A stretch of DNA of 64,000 bases from Streptomyces sp. NRRL F-525 (GTDB lineage Bacteria > Actinomycetota > Actinomycetes > Streptomycetales > Streptomycetaceae): positions 310,001-374,000 of the forward strand of contig NZ_JNXE01000002.1 in assembly GCF_000716605.1 (NCBI RefSeq), written 5' to 3'. Under the pieces are notes generated by a model that saw only the letters and a program-made list of their open reading frames with translations, was not told where the DNA came from and searched no databases. The position numbers and the translations under genes were made by a program. Every line of letters begins with the position of its first letter. Positions within the stretch are counted from its first letter, which is position 1. Positions 8,471-16,083 of the stretch are shown here, in pieces.

Positions 8471-9376
8471 ATGACTGCAGCTCAACCGGAATACGCTCCC
8501 TCGGGTTCGGACGTGCTGAGCCTTCAGCGCGGCGGTCCGACGGTCCAGCGCATCATGCTGGGCACCCGCCTGCGCCGCCTGCGCGAGTCCCTCAACATCA
8601 CCCGGGACACGGCCGCTTCGGCGATACGCGCCTCGGACGCCAAGCTCTGCCGCATGGAGCTGGGCCGCGTCGGCTTCAAAGAACGCGACGTGGCCGACCT
8701 GTTGACGCTGTACGGCCTCCAAGAGCCGGACGCACGCCAGGAGTTCCTCGACTCGGCCCGCCGTGCCAACGAACCGGGCTGGTGGCGCGCGTACGGCGAC
8801 GCCTTCCCGACCTGGTTCGAGCAGCACCTGGGTCTGGAAGAGGCCACCTCCCTCATCCGCACCTACGAAGTGCAGTTCATCCCGGGCCTGTTGCAGACGG
8901 CCGGGTACGCCGAGGCCGTCATCCGGCTCGGCCGACCCGTCGACACCCCGGACGCGATCCAGCGCCGCGTCGAACTCCGCATGACCCGGCAGGAGTTGCT
9001 CACCAGGCCCGGCGCTCCGAAGCTGTGGGTCGTGGTGGACGAGGCCGCGCTGCGCCGTCCGCTCGGCGGAGCGGACGTGATGCGCGAGCAGCTGCGGCAC
9101 CTCATCGAGACGGCCGCCCTGCCGAACGTCACCCTCCAGGTGCTGCCGTTCCACGTGGGCGGCCACGCGGCCGCCGGCGGTCCAATCACCGTGCTGCGCT
9201 TCCCGGTGCCGGACCTGCCGGACATCGTCTACCTCGAACAGCTCACCAGCGCCCTCTACTTGGACAAGCCCGACGAGGTCGACCGCTACCTCGCGGTCAT
9301 GGACCGGCTGAGCATGGTGGCCTCGCCGGCCCCCGAGTCGGTGACCTTCCTGGAGAAGCTCCTCAGCGAGATGTGA
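8471..9376 (+). CDS. XRE-family regulator with DUF5753 domain (WhiJ-like)
   Basis: This 301-residue DNA-binding protein has an XRE helix-turn-helix at about residues 25-85 (LGTRLRRLRESLNITRD, then ASDAKLCRMELGR). A DUF5753 domain follows, with IRTYEVQFIPGLLQTAGYA, LRMTRQELL and the late VYLEQLTSALYL. I chose ATG 8471 because GAGGGG lies 6 nt upstream. ATG 8465 is adjacent. With the DUF397 protein and the divergent ATPase it forms a WhiJ-type triad. It ends 24 bp from the convergent GH29 gene. Confidence 0.88.
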   Translation: MTAAQPEYAPSGSDVLSLQRGGPTVQRIMLGTRLRRLRESLNITRDTAASAIRASDAKLCRMELGRVGFKERDVADLLTLYGLQEPDARQEFLDSARRANEPGWWRAYGDAFPTWFEQHLGLEEATSLIRTYEVQFIPGLLQTAGYAEAVIRLGRPVDTPDAIQRRVELRMTRQELLTRPGAPKLWVVVDEAALRRPLGGADVMREQLRHLIETAALPNVTLQVLPFHVGGHAAAGGPITVLRFPVPDLPDIVYLEQLTSALYLDKPDEVDRYLAVMDRLSMVASPAPESVTFLEKLLSEM

Positions 9377-9400
9377 GGACAGGCGGTTTCCGGCCGCCGC

Positions 9401-10948
9401 TCAGACCCGCGACCGGTACAGCCCGAACTCCGCGATCTTCACGGTGTCCCGGGCTGCCGTCACGCGAACTCTCCACCGCCGGGCGCGTACAGGCGCGGCC
9501 AGCAGCAGGATGCGGCTCGCGCCGATCGTTCCGGCGCGGGTGGCCTCCGTCCAGGCCCCGTCGACGTACGCCTCGATCACGAAGGCCTCGACCTGCTGGC
9601 CGTAGTGCCTTATGTCCTCCGCCAACCGGACGCGGTCCACGGCCCGTTCGGCGCCGAGATCGACGGTGACCCGGCCCGGCGAGACGGCCGTCCGGGCCCC
9701 GCGCGCCAGGTCCTCGGGCAGCTCCCGGTCCACGCGCTCGCGGAACTCGCGCAGGCGTGCCACGTCCGGGGCCGCCAGCACACCGTCCGTGTCCGGTGGC
9801 ACGTTGAGCAGCAGCACCGAGTTGCGGCCGACCGAGCCGAAGTAGATGTCGATCAACTCGTCGACGCTCTTGGGGAGTTGGTCCGGGTGGTAGAACCAGC
9901 CGTCGTGGATCGACACATCGCACTCGGCGGGCCACCACTGGAGGTAGTCGGTGTCCGGCTGCGCCGCGACGAGCGCGCTGCGGCTGCCCTCGTCGGGGGT
10001 GTCGTACGACAACGCCCAGTCAGTGCGCCCGTATTGCTCCTCCTTGACCGGGAGGACGCTCCACTCGTCCTCCCGCGCGAGGCCTCCCTCGTTGCCGACC
10101 CAGCGAACGTCGGGGCCGGTCACGGCGATCGCCGCGTCCGGGGCGAGCGACCTGACCAGGATGTACCAGCTGTCCCAGTCGTAGTCCTCGACGTGGCCGG
10201 GCGGGATACGGCCCTGGGCGCCGTCGAACCAGACCTCGTCGATCGGGCCGTACTCGGTCAGCACTTCGTAGAGGGTGTTGAGCATGTGGGCGCCGTAGTC
10301 GGTGGCGTCCAAGGTGTAGTAGGCGTCCGGGGTACGGTCGTCGCCGTCGACGAGGGTCGGGATCGTGCGCGTGGTGCGTGCGCTGCCGTTGGCGTAGACG
10401 CCGTGGAGGTACTGGTTCTCGTCGGCGGGTGAGAGGTAGACGCCGGCCTTGAGGCCGTACCGCCGCATGGAGTCGGCGAAGGAGCGCAGTACGTCGCCCT
10501 GGCCCGCACGCCAACTGCTGTACGCGACCGTGTGGTTGGTGTAGCGGGAGGGGTAGAGGACGAAGCCGTCGTGGTGCTTGACGGTGAGGATGGCGAGCTT
10601 GAAGCCGCCGTCGCGCAGGGCGCGGGCCCACTGGTCGGTGTCGAGGCCCGTCGGCTGGAACACGTTCGGGTCCTCGTCACCGGTCCCCCACTCCAGGCCG
10701 GTGAAGGTGTTCACGCCGAAGTGCAGGAACGCCGTCCGCTCCAGCTGCTGCCAGGCCACCTGCCGTGCGGTGGGCCGGACTTGGGAGGCCTTGCGGACAA
10801 GGTCGGCCTCGGTGTCGTCGGGGCTGACGGGGATACGGGAGCGGGAGTCGGACGGGGGCCGGGGCGCCGCGAGGGCGGATGCCGTGGCGGTCCCGGTCGC
10901 GGCGAGCGCGGTGGCCGAGAGGACGAAGAGGCGTCGGGAGAGGGCCAT
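9401..10948 (-). CDS. secreted GH29 alpha-L-fucosidase
   Basis: This is a 515-residue exported enzyme. The N-terminus MALSRRLFVLSATALAATG is a twin-arginine signal. The GH29 catalytic domain shows FLHFGVNTFTG, TVKHHDGFVLYPS and VWFDGAQG, where Asp242 is the expected retaining nucleophile. The C-terminal 120 residues (VTVDLGAERAVDRVRLAEDI onward) look like a galactose-binding/discoidin-type beta-sandwich. It removes fucose from glycans. It lies 22 bp downstream of the GH20 gene on the same strand, so the two probably form an operon for trimming N-acetylhexosamine and fucose from complex glycans. Confidence 0.88.
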   Translation of the reverse strand: MALSRRLFVLSATALAATGTATASALAAPRPPSDSRSRIPVSPDDTEADLVRKASQVRPTARQVAWQQLERTAFLHFGVNTFTGLEWGTGDEDPNVFQPTGLDTDQWARALRDGGFKLAILTVKHHDGFVLYPSRYTNHTVAYSSWRAGQGDVLRSFADSMRRYGLKAGVYLSPADENQYLHGVYANGSARTTRTIPTLVDGDDRTPDAYYTLDATDYGAHMLNTLYEVLTEYGPIDEVWFDGAQGRIPPGHVEDYDWDSWYILVRSLAPDAAIAVTGPDVRWVGNEGGLAREDEWSVLPVKEEQYGRTDWALSYDTPDEGSRSALVAAQPDTDYLQWWPAECDVSIHDGWFYHPDQLPKSVDELIDIYFGSVGRNSVLLLNVPPDTDGVLAAPDVARLREFRERVDRELPEDLARGARTAVSPGRVTVDLGAERAVDRVRLAEDIRHYGQQVEAFVIEAYVDGAWTEATRAGTIGASRILLLAAPVRARRWRVRVTAARDTVKIAEFGLYRSRV

Positions 10949-10970
10949 GGGGTGGGACTCCTCTGGTTGC

Positions 10971-12833
10971 TCAGTGGGCGGTCAAGTGCCAGGTGGCGGG
11001 CTGGTGTTGGTCCGGCGGGTACTGCACGAGCCGGCCGTCGTCCGCGACGCTCAGCGCCATCTGCGTGATCGCGTTCACGAGCCGGTAGCCGCCCGCCGCG
11101 GGCGTCAACTCCCAGCGCTGCATGGTGTTCGCGGCATCGCAGGGCTGCGGGGTCGCCGAAACCCCGGGCTGGAGCGGCACGTTGAGGGTGAGCTTGCCGC
11201 CCCGCACCTCAAGGCAGCCGTCGGCGGTCCGCAGCGTCGCGTAGCCGTCCGGCGTGCGCTGCACCGTGGCGTCGAAGGAGGCGCCGCCCGCTGTCCGGAA
11301 GGTGTACGTCCCGTCCGCCACCGGTACCCGTGTCAGGTTCCGCCACCCCGGCGCGTGCCCAACTGCCGTACCCCGCGCGGTGAATGCGGCGTACGTGGCG
11401 TCGGGATGCGGATCGCCCCAGGTCGCCTGGGCGAGGTGCCGTAGCGCGGGCTCGGTGTCGGTGGTGACCTCGTTCTCGGTCTCGCCGCGGCCGTTGTCGG
11501 GCCAGAGGCTGATCTTCGCGCCGGTGACGCCGTCGCTGGAGGTGAGCTTCTCGCCCTCGAAGCTGCGCGGGTCCCAGCTCTGGCCGTACAGGGCCTCGGT
11601 GTCGCTGTGGAAGCCGCCGCGGATGAGGTAGAGGGAGTAGGCCGCGTTCATCAACGGGTAGCCCTGGGCGATGAGTTGGCTCGGTTTCTCCGTGACGTTC
11701 AGCCAGTGCTCGACCGTCGTGCCCGCCGCCACCGGCACGGTGTTGGCGCCGGTGAGCCCGTCGTTCCAGATGCGCAGCTTCTTGCCCTTGCTCGCGGCGT
11801 AGGCCTGGACGCGGTTGATGAAGTCGATGTAGGCGTCCTGCGGGGTGGCGTTCGCGCCGTACTTCTCCTGGGCGTAGCGCAGCATCTGCGGGTACTTCGA
11901 GTAGTCGGAGCCGAGCATGTACTCGTCGGCGCCCATGTGCCAGGACGACGCGGTGAAGACCTGCGCGTACTCGTCCATCAGGCTCGTGTAGTAGTCGAAC
12001 GCCGCCTGCTGGGTGACGTCGAGCCGGGCGGGCTGCTTGTTGCCGTCGCTGTCGGTGAGCTGGAGATCGGGGCGGTTCTCGATCCATGGGTCCATATGGC
12101 CCGGGGAGTTGATCTCCGGGATGATCTCGACGTGGTACTTGTCGCCGAGCGCGACTAGGCGGCGCATCTCGTCCTGGGTGTAGTAGCCCCAGGTGTTGGC
12201 CTCGGGGTGCGCGGCGCTCTTCACCTTGAGTTCGAGGAGCAGTTGGTTGAGCTTGTGGTACGCCATCTCGCGCACCAGGTTCTCCAGCCAGGGCAGGGAG
12301 ACGTGGATGTAGCAGGCGCAGACGCCGACCCCGCGTTCCTTGTAGCGCGGTACGTCGACCGTGCGTCCGGCGGGGATGTGGTCACCCTGCGCGAGGAGTT
12401 GGAGGAGGGTCCGGGTGCCGTAGAAGGCGCCGGTCTCGGTGGCGCCGGTGACCGACAGCCGTCTGCCCGCCTGGAGTTCGTAGCCCTCCGCGCCCAACGA
12501 GCCCTTGGTCGGCCGGACTTGGATCACGATGTCACCGGGGCGGGTGGCACCGCCCCGCACCACGGGCACTGTTCCGTGACCGGCCGCCTTCAGGTCGTCG
12601 GCGAGGGTGCCGGCGACTTCGCGCTCGCTCTTGCTGTCGGCAACGAGTCTGGCCCCGGGCCTGAAGTCGTAACTCCCGGGTTCAGGAGTCCAGTTGGACA
12701 GTGCGGGCACGGTCACCGGCACCGCCTGATCCTGGCCCTCCTGGACCGCGACCGCCGGTGCGGGTGCCGCGAGCAGTGCGAACACCGCCGCGAAGCCGAT
12801 GAACCGGAACCGTCTCTTCCTGCGCTCAGCCAT
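10971..12833 (-). CDS. secreted GH20 beta-N-acetylhexosaminidase with ricin-like C-terminus
   Basis: This is a 620-residue exported enzyme with a Sec signal (RFRFIGFAAVFALLAAPAPAVA). A GH20b-type N-domain (about residues 40-165) precedes the GH20 barrel, which contains HMGADEY. Asp303-Glu304 is the catalytic pair of substrate-assisted hexosaminidases. IPEINSPGHMDPW lies earlier in the barrel. The last 110 residues (CLEVRGGKLTL, MQRWELTPAAGGYRLVN) resemble a ricin-type beta-trefoil repeat, a likely carbohydrate-binding module. Start ATG 12833 follows GGAG at 4 nt. It releases terminal GlcNAc or GalNAc and is probably co-transcribed with the GH29 gene. Confidence 0.9.
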   Translation of the reverse strand: MAERRKRRFRFIGFAAVFALLAAPAPAVAVQEGQDQAVPVTVPALSNWTPEPGSYDFRPGARLVADSKSEREVAGTLADDLKAAGHGTVPVVRGGATRPGDIVIQVRPTKGSLGAEGYELQAGRRLSVTGATETGAFYGTRTLLQLLAQGDHIPAGRTVDVPRYKERGVGVCACYIHVSLPWLENLVREMAYHKLNQLLLELKVKSAAHPEANTWGYYTQDEMRRLVALGDKYHVEIIPEINSPGHMDPWIENRPDLQLTDSDGNKQPARLDVTQQAAFDYYTSLMDEYAQVFTASSWHMGADEYMLGSDYSKYPQMLRYAQEKYGANATPQDAYIDFINRVQAYAASKGKKLRIWNDGLTGANTVPVAAGTTVEHWLNVTEKPSQLIAQGYPLMNAAYSLYLIRGGFHSDTEALYGQSWDPRSFEGEKLTSSDGVTGAKISLWPDNGRGETENEVTTDTEPALRHLAQATWGDPHPDATYAAFTARGTAVGHAPGWRNLTRVPVADGTYTFRTAGGASFDATVQRTPDGYATLRTADGCLEVRGGKLTLNVPLQPGVSATPQPCDAANTMQRWELTPAAGGYRLVNAITQMALSVADDGRLVQYPPDQHQPATWHLTAH

Positions 12834-13106
12834 GACACTCCACCGGTCGCGATTGATCGGACGGCTGATGATTGAACTGCGCTCAGGAGCTGTCAATGGG
12901 CGGCGGGAGCAGCCACGTTGAGCCATTGATCGGATGACCAGCGGCTCAGTCGACGCCTGCCCGGTACCGGCTCGCGAAAAGTCCAAGAAGACGGCCTCGA
13001 ATGTCCAAGGCCGGCGGCCCTTGGTTTCCCAGCACCAGCAGCCTTGGTTTCCATGGCCGGTCACCTCTCGACGCACCGCCCCGGCCGAGGCACAGTTCTC
13101 CCTACA
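12834..13106. promoter_or_regulatory. divergent intergenic region of GH20 and amidase genes with two direct repeats
   Basis: No gene is seen here. ATTGATCGGA occurs at 12852-12861 and 12925-12934 (73 bp apart) and is a candidate site for GH20 control. CCTTGGTTTCC occurs at 13019-13029 and 13042-13052, 23 bp apart, nearer the amidase gene. I do not recognise either motif. A DasR-type site, common near hexosaminidase genes, was not found. Confidence 0.4.
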
Positions 13107-13118
13107 TACTCGCGAGTA
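13107..13118. promoter_or_regulatory. palindromic operator-like site ahead of the amidase gene
   Basis: TACTCGCGAGTA is a perfect 12-bp palindrome that ends 18 bp before the GTG start, between the presumed promoter and the AAGGAG ribosome-binding site. The form is typical of TetR- or MarR-family operators. No such regulator gene is adjacent. Confidence 0.45.
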
Positions 13119-13136
13119 GTGAGAAGGAGCGCGCCC

Positions 13137-14480
13137 GTGACCAGCTGGGTCGGCCGTACCGCCGTCGAGATCGCCACCGCCGTACGCGAGAAGCGGGTCA
13201 CGCCCCGTGAGGTGGTGGCCGCGCATCTCGCCCGGATCGAGCGGCTCGACGGGCGGATCGGTGCGTTCCGGGTGGTGCGGGCGGAGGCGGCGCTCGCGGA
13301 GGCCGACGAGGTGGGCGCGCGGGCCGATCTGGCCGAACTCCCCCTGGCGGGCGTGCCGGTGGCCGTCAAGGACAACCTCCCGGTGACCGGCGAGTCCAAC
13401 CGGGTCGGCTCCGCCGCGACCCCGGACACGCCCGCCGACCACGACCACGTCACCGTGGCCCGGCTGCGGGCGGCGGGCGCGATCGTCGTGGGGCTCACGA
13501 ACGTGCCCGAGCTGTGCATCTTCGGTACGACCGAGGGCGTCCACGGCACCAGCCGCAATCCGTGGGACACGACCCGCACGGCGGGCGGCTCCTCCGGCGG
13601 CAGCGCGGCCGCCGTGGCCGTCGGCATGGTGCCGATCGCCCTCGGCAACGACGGCATGGGCTCGCTGCGCATCCCCGCGGCCAACTGCGGCCTGGTCACC
13701 ATCAAGCCCGGGTTCGGGGTCGTCCCGGCCGGTATCGGCGACGGCGACTGGTTCGGAATGTCCGAGAACGGCCCCCTCGCGACGACCGTCGAGGACGCCC
13801 GGCTGATGTTTTCGGTCATCGCGGACATCGAGGTCGTACGCCCCGACGGGCCCACCACGCGGAAGATCGCCGCCTCCGTGCGCAGCCCGCTCGCCGGAGT
13901 GGCCGTCAGCAAGCCGTATACGATCGTCGTCCGGGAGGCGGCCGGGCTGCTGAACAAGGCCGGGCACACCGTGCGGCGCGCCGATCCGCCGTATCCGCTG
14001 TCCCTGAGCACCACGTCACTCGCGCACTGGACGGCCGGCACCTCGGTGGACGCGGCGGGGCTCGACCCTCGGAAGCTGACGCGGCGGAGCCGGGTGCACG
14101 CTGCGATCGGGCGGCGGTTCGTGAAGAGCGTCCGTACCGGCAAGGGCCGCGAGCGGCTGCGGGAGCGCCTGGCGCCGTTCTTCGCCGAGCACGACATCCT
14201 GCTGACGGCGGCGCTGGCCCGCCGCTCCCCCAAGGCCGGGCCGTGGCACGAGCGGGGCTGGCTGCGCAATGTGCTGGCCAACACCACCTACTCGCCGATG
14301 ACTCCCCCGTGGAACCTCACCGGCTGGCCCGCGATGTCGGTCCCGTTCGGCACGCTGCCCTCGGGCGCGCCCTGCGCCGTACAGCTCGTGGGGCGGCCGG
14401 GGTCGGAGGCGGCGCTGCTGGAGCTGGCGGAGGAACTGGAGAAGCTGCGGCCCTGGCAGCGGACCGCGCCGCTCGACTGA
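13137..14480 (+). CDS. amidase signature family hydrolase
   Basis: This is a 447-residue protein of the Ser-cisSer-Lys amidase family. The catalytic Lys is in VPVAVKDN, and the glycine/serine loop TAGGSSGGSAAAVAVGMVP holds the two serines. GTG 13137 was chosen because AAGGAG lies 7 nt upstream, while upstream in-frame codons have no site. There is no signal peptide. The family covers general amidases, aryl-acylamidases and GatA. A GatA role is unlikely because no gatB or gatC is adjacent and the C-terminal half is short. The substrate is unknown. It is transcribed divergently from the GH20 gene. Confidence 0.82.
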   Translation: MTSWVGRTAVEIATAVREKRVTPREVVAAHLARIERLDGRIGAFRVVRAEAALAEADEVGARADLAELPLAGVPVAVKDNLPVTGESNRVGSAATPDTPADHDHVTVARLRAAGAIVVGLTNVPELCIFGTTEGVHGTSRNPWDTTRTAGGSSGGSAAAVAVGMVPIALGNDGMGSLRIPAANCGLVTIKPGFGVVPAGIGDGDWFGMSENGPLATTVEDARLMFSVIADIEVVRPDGPTTRKIAASVRSPLAGVAVSKPYTIVVREAAGLLNKAGHTVRRADPPYPLSLSTTSLAHWTAGTSVDAAGLDPRKLTRRSRVHAAIGRRFVKSVRTGKGRERLRERLAPFFAEHDILLTAALARRSPKAGPWHERGWLRNVLANTTYSPMTPPWNLTGWPAMSVPFGTLPSGAPCAVQLVGRPGSEAALLELAEELEKLRPWQRTAPLD

Positions 14481-14499
14481 GGAACCCGGGGCGTCTCGG

Positions 14500-14982
14500 C
14501 TAGAGGGCGCGGTACATGACGTGCAGGCCGACGCGTCCGTCGCGGGGATGGTCGTAGGCGTCGGGCACCGTGCCCAGGATCGTGAAGCCGAGGGAGAGCC
14601 AGAGCTTGACGGCGGGGTTGGTCTCGACGACGGCGTTGAAGACCATGCCGCGGAAGCCCTGGTCGCGGGCGGTGGTGAGGATGTGCTCGGCGAGGGCGCG
14701 GCCGATACCCCGGCCGCCGTGGTCGGGGTCGACCATGAAGCCCGCGTTGGCGATGCGGTCGGCGGGGCCGCCGTAGTTCGGGGTGACGAAGGCCGAGCCG
14801 ACGACGGTTCCGGTCTCGTCCTCGGCGACGTACACGCGCTTCGGCGGAGACGTCCACAAGGCCCGGGCCGCCTCTTCGGAGGTGTCCCGGGCCCAGGTGT
14901 AGGTGTCGCCGGCGGCGACGATCCGGTGCCAGAAAGGCCAGATCCGCGGCCAGTCGTCGGCCGCGGCTTCTCTGATCAGCAT
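14500..14982 (-). CDS. GNAT-family N-acetyltransferase
   Basis: This 160-residue protein covers a whole GNAT fold. VYVAEDETGTVVGSAFVTPNY forms the central strands and DPDHGGRGIGRALAEHIL is the acetyl-CoA pyrophosphate loop (Q/RxxGxG/A). NPAVKLWLSLGF and GLHVMYRAL form the end. It resembles PhinoN/PAT-like acetyltransferases, and the substrate is unknown. Start ATG 14982 is assigned because the product then begins MLIREAAADDW, the usual GNAT start. It has no clear Shine-Dalgarno site, and its start codon lies inside a perfect hairpin. Confidence 0.85.
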   Translation of the reverse strand: MLIREAAADDWPRIWPFWHRIVAAGDTYTWARDTSEEAARALWTSPPKRVYVAEDETGTVVGSAFVTPNYGGPADRIANAGFMVDPDHGGRGIGRALAEHILTTARDQGFRGMVFNAVVETNPAVKLWLSLGFTILGTVPDAYDHPRDGRVGLHVMYRAL

Positions 14983-15007
14983 GGGCGTGATTTTCGCACG
15001 CCCATGC
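14979..15007 (-). terminator. hairpin overlapping the GNAT start, likely terminator or attenuator
   Basis: GCATGGGCGTG (14979-14989) and CACGCCCATGC (14997-15007) form a perfect 11-bp stem with a 7-nt loop. It lies 31 bp downstream of the 57-residue gene and contains the GNAT ATG in its 3' arm. A 9-codon upstream frame (ATG 15005, MGVRKSRPC) ends by overlapping the GNAT start. Confidence 0.6.
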
Positions 15008-15038
15008 TGTCGGCGATCGCGATGGGTCCCCGCGGGGG

Positions 15039-15212
15039 TCAGTCCACGCTGGGCAGGATGTGGGGCTCGGCGAGGTCGTCCTCGTAGCCCGCGAGACGGA
15101 TGGGGGCGGACCGTGCCCACACGGCCAGGCTGCCGAGCTCGTCGGACCGGTGGCCCGCACGCTCCGTGTGTTCCTTGGGGCGTTGCTCGCGATTCGTCTT
15201 TTCCGGTGTCAC
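15039..15212 (-). CDS. 57-residue conserved-looking small protein, unknown function
   Basis: GTG 15212 has AAGGAG 6 nt upstream. The product starts VTPEKTNREQRPKEHTERAG and ends AEPHILPSVD, with the centre SDELGSLAVWARSAPIRLAG. It is charged and hydrophilic at the N-terminus, with one short amphipathic stretch (LAVWARSAPIRLAGYEDD), no cysteine and no membrane segment. I recall similar short proteins in other Streptomyces genomes but cannot name a family. The clear ribosome-binding site and Streptomyces codon use (G/C third positions) support it as a real gene. It lies just upstream of the GNAT gene, with a hairpin between. Confidence 0.7.
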   Translation of the reverse strand: MTPEKTNREQRPKEHTERAGHRSDELGSLAVWARSAPIRLAGYEDDLAEPHILPSVD

Positions 15213-15954
15213 CGCGCACTCCTTATGTGTCGGGTCACCCTCGGGGCACGACCGGCCGTCTCCGGTCCGGTACCTGGCCCGCTCGGGCGTGGGTTGAAGG
15301 CAGTTCGGACGCGGTGGCGCCGGTTACTCGTGTGAGAGCAGGCCGTGGTGACCGGCTTGCCCCGGGACGGACCATGGGTGTGGGTGGGACCCCTTGTCGC
15401 TGTCCGTCTGCCTCAGGTTAACCAAATGAGCGCCCCGCCGCTCTATGGGGCTGAAAACATGGGGTAAAGATTAGAGACATGCGGCCAACGGGCCTTGCCC
15501 GCCCGGACCGAGCGAGCTGCGGTCGCCTTCGACTCCTGAAGCCGCTGCGCGAGGTCCGCGGGCCGCACCGGAGGCCATCGCCTGGACGCCTGCACCTCCA
15601 CTCTGCCGCCGTCGTCACGGAACCGCAGCTCAACGGGACGGAGCCGCGCTCGACCGATCGCCGGAGAGCGCTCCACAGCTCGGCGGAGCTTGGTTCGGAC
15701 CTTCTCCGGAACTCCATAGGGCGTCGCCAGGAGACCCGCTCGTCAACCGATCACGTTGAAGCCATTGACGCACGGAGAGTCGCGCCGGACACTCCTGCAT
15801 TGAAACGGCGATTCCGGCCCGGTGAGCAGCCAACTCAGGCTCGTCCCGCCCGACATGACGGATCGTCCGTGATCAGCCGCGCGCACCAAGATTCACAGTG
15901 CGACGGCACCGACGCAGAGGAGGACGACGAGAAACCGCAGACCCATGATCGCCC
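15213..15954. other. gene-poor stretch of about 740 bp
   Basis: No convincing complete gene is present. The local G+C falls around 15420-15480. A minus-strand open stretch (listed separately) may be a gene remnant. A GGTTAACC palindrome is at 15416-15423. Confidence 0.5.
15443..15742 (-). pseudogene. possible degraded gene fragment
   Basis: An open minus-strand frame runs between TGA (15743-15745) and TAG (15443-15445). It reads ATPYGVPEKVRTKLRRAVER, then ARLRPVELRFRDDGGRVEVQ, ending YPMFSAP, which looks protein-like in composition. No ATG, GTG or TTG precedes the first 20 plausible residues, the first being GTG 15676 (77 aa). I do not recognise the family. It could be chance in high-G+C DNA. 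Confidence 0.3.
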
Positions 15955-15968
15955 TGAGAGCGCTCTCA
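15955..15968. promoter_or_regulatory. CebR-like operator upstream of the GH16 gene
   Basis: TGAGAGCGCTCTCA is a perfect 14-bp palindrome that differs symmetrically at one position per half from the CebR box TGGGAGCGCTCCCA, known for cellulose/cello-oligosaccharide genes in Streptomyces. It lies 116 bp before the GH16 start. Control by CebR or a paralogous LacI-family glucan regulator is inferred. Confidence 0.65.
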
Positions 15969-16083
15969 AAGACACCAGCAGATCATGCCGCGAGACCACG
16001 GAGACGACCTGATCCCCATCCCACCCGGAGTCAGGCCCCCGCAGCACTCCCAACCCGCCAGCTCGACAGGGAGAACCACCACG

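Noticed and set aside
12834..13136. A DasR (dre) site controlling the GH20 gene
   Set aside because: No ACTGGTCTAGACCAGT-like palindrome is present.
10971..13967. A 998-residue continuous minus-strand frame
   Set aside because: The first 378 residues are the antisense of the amidase gene plus the promoter region. The GH20 signal peptide at 12833 marks the real start.
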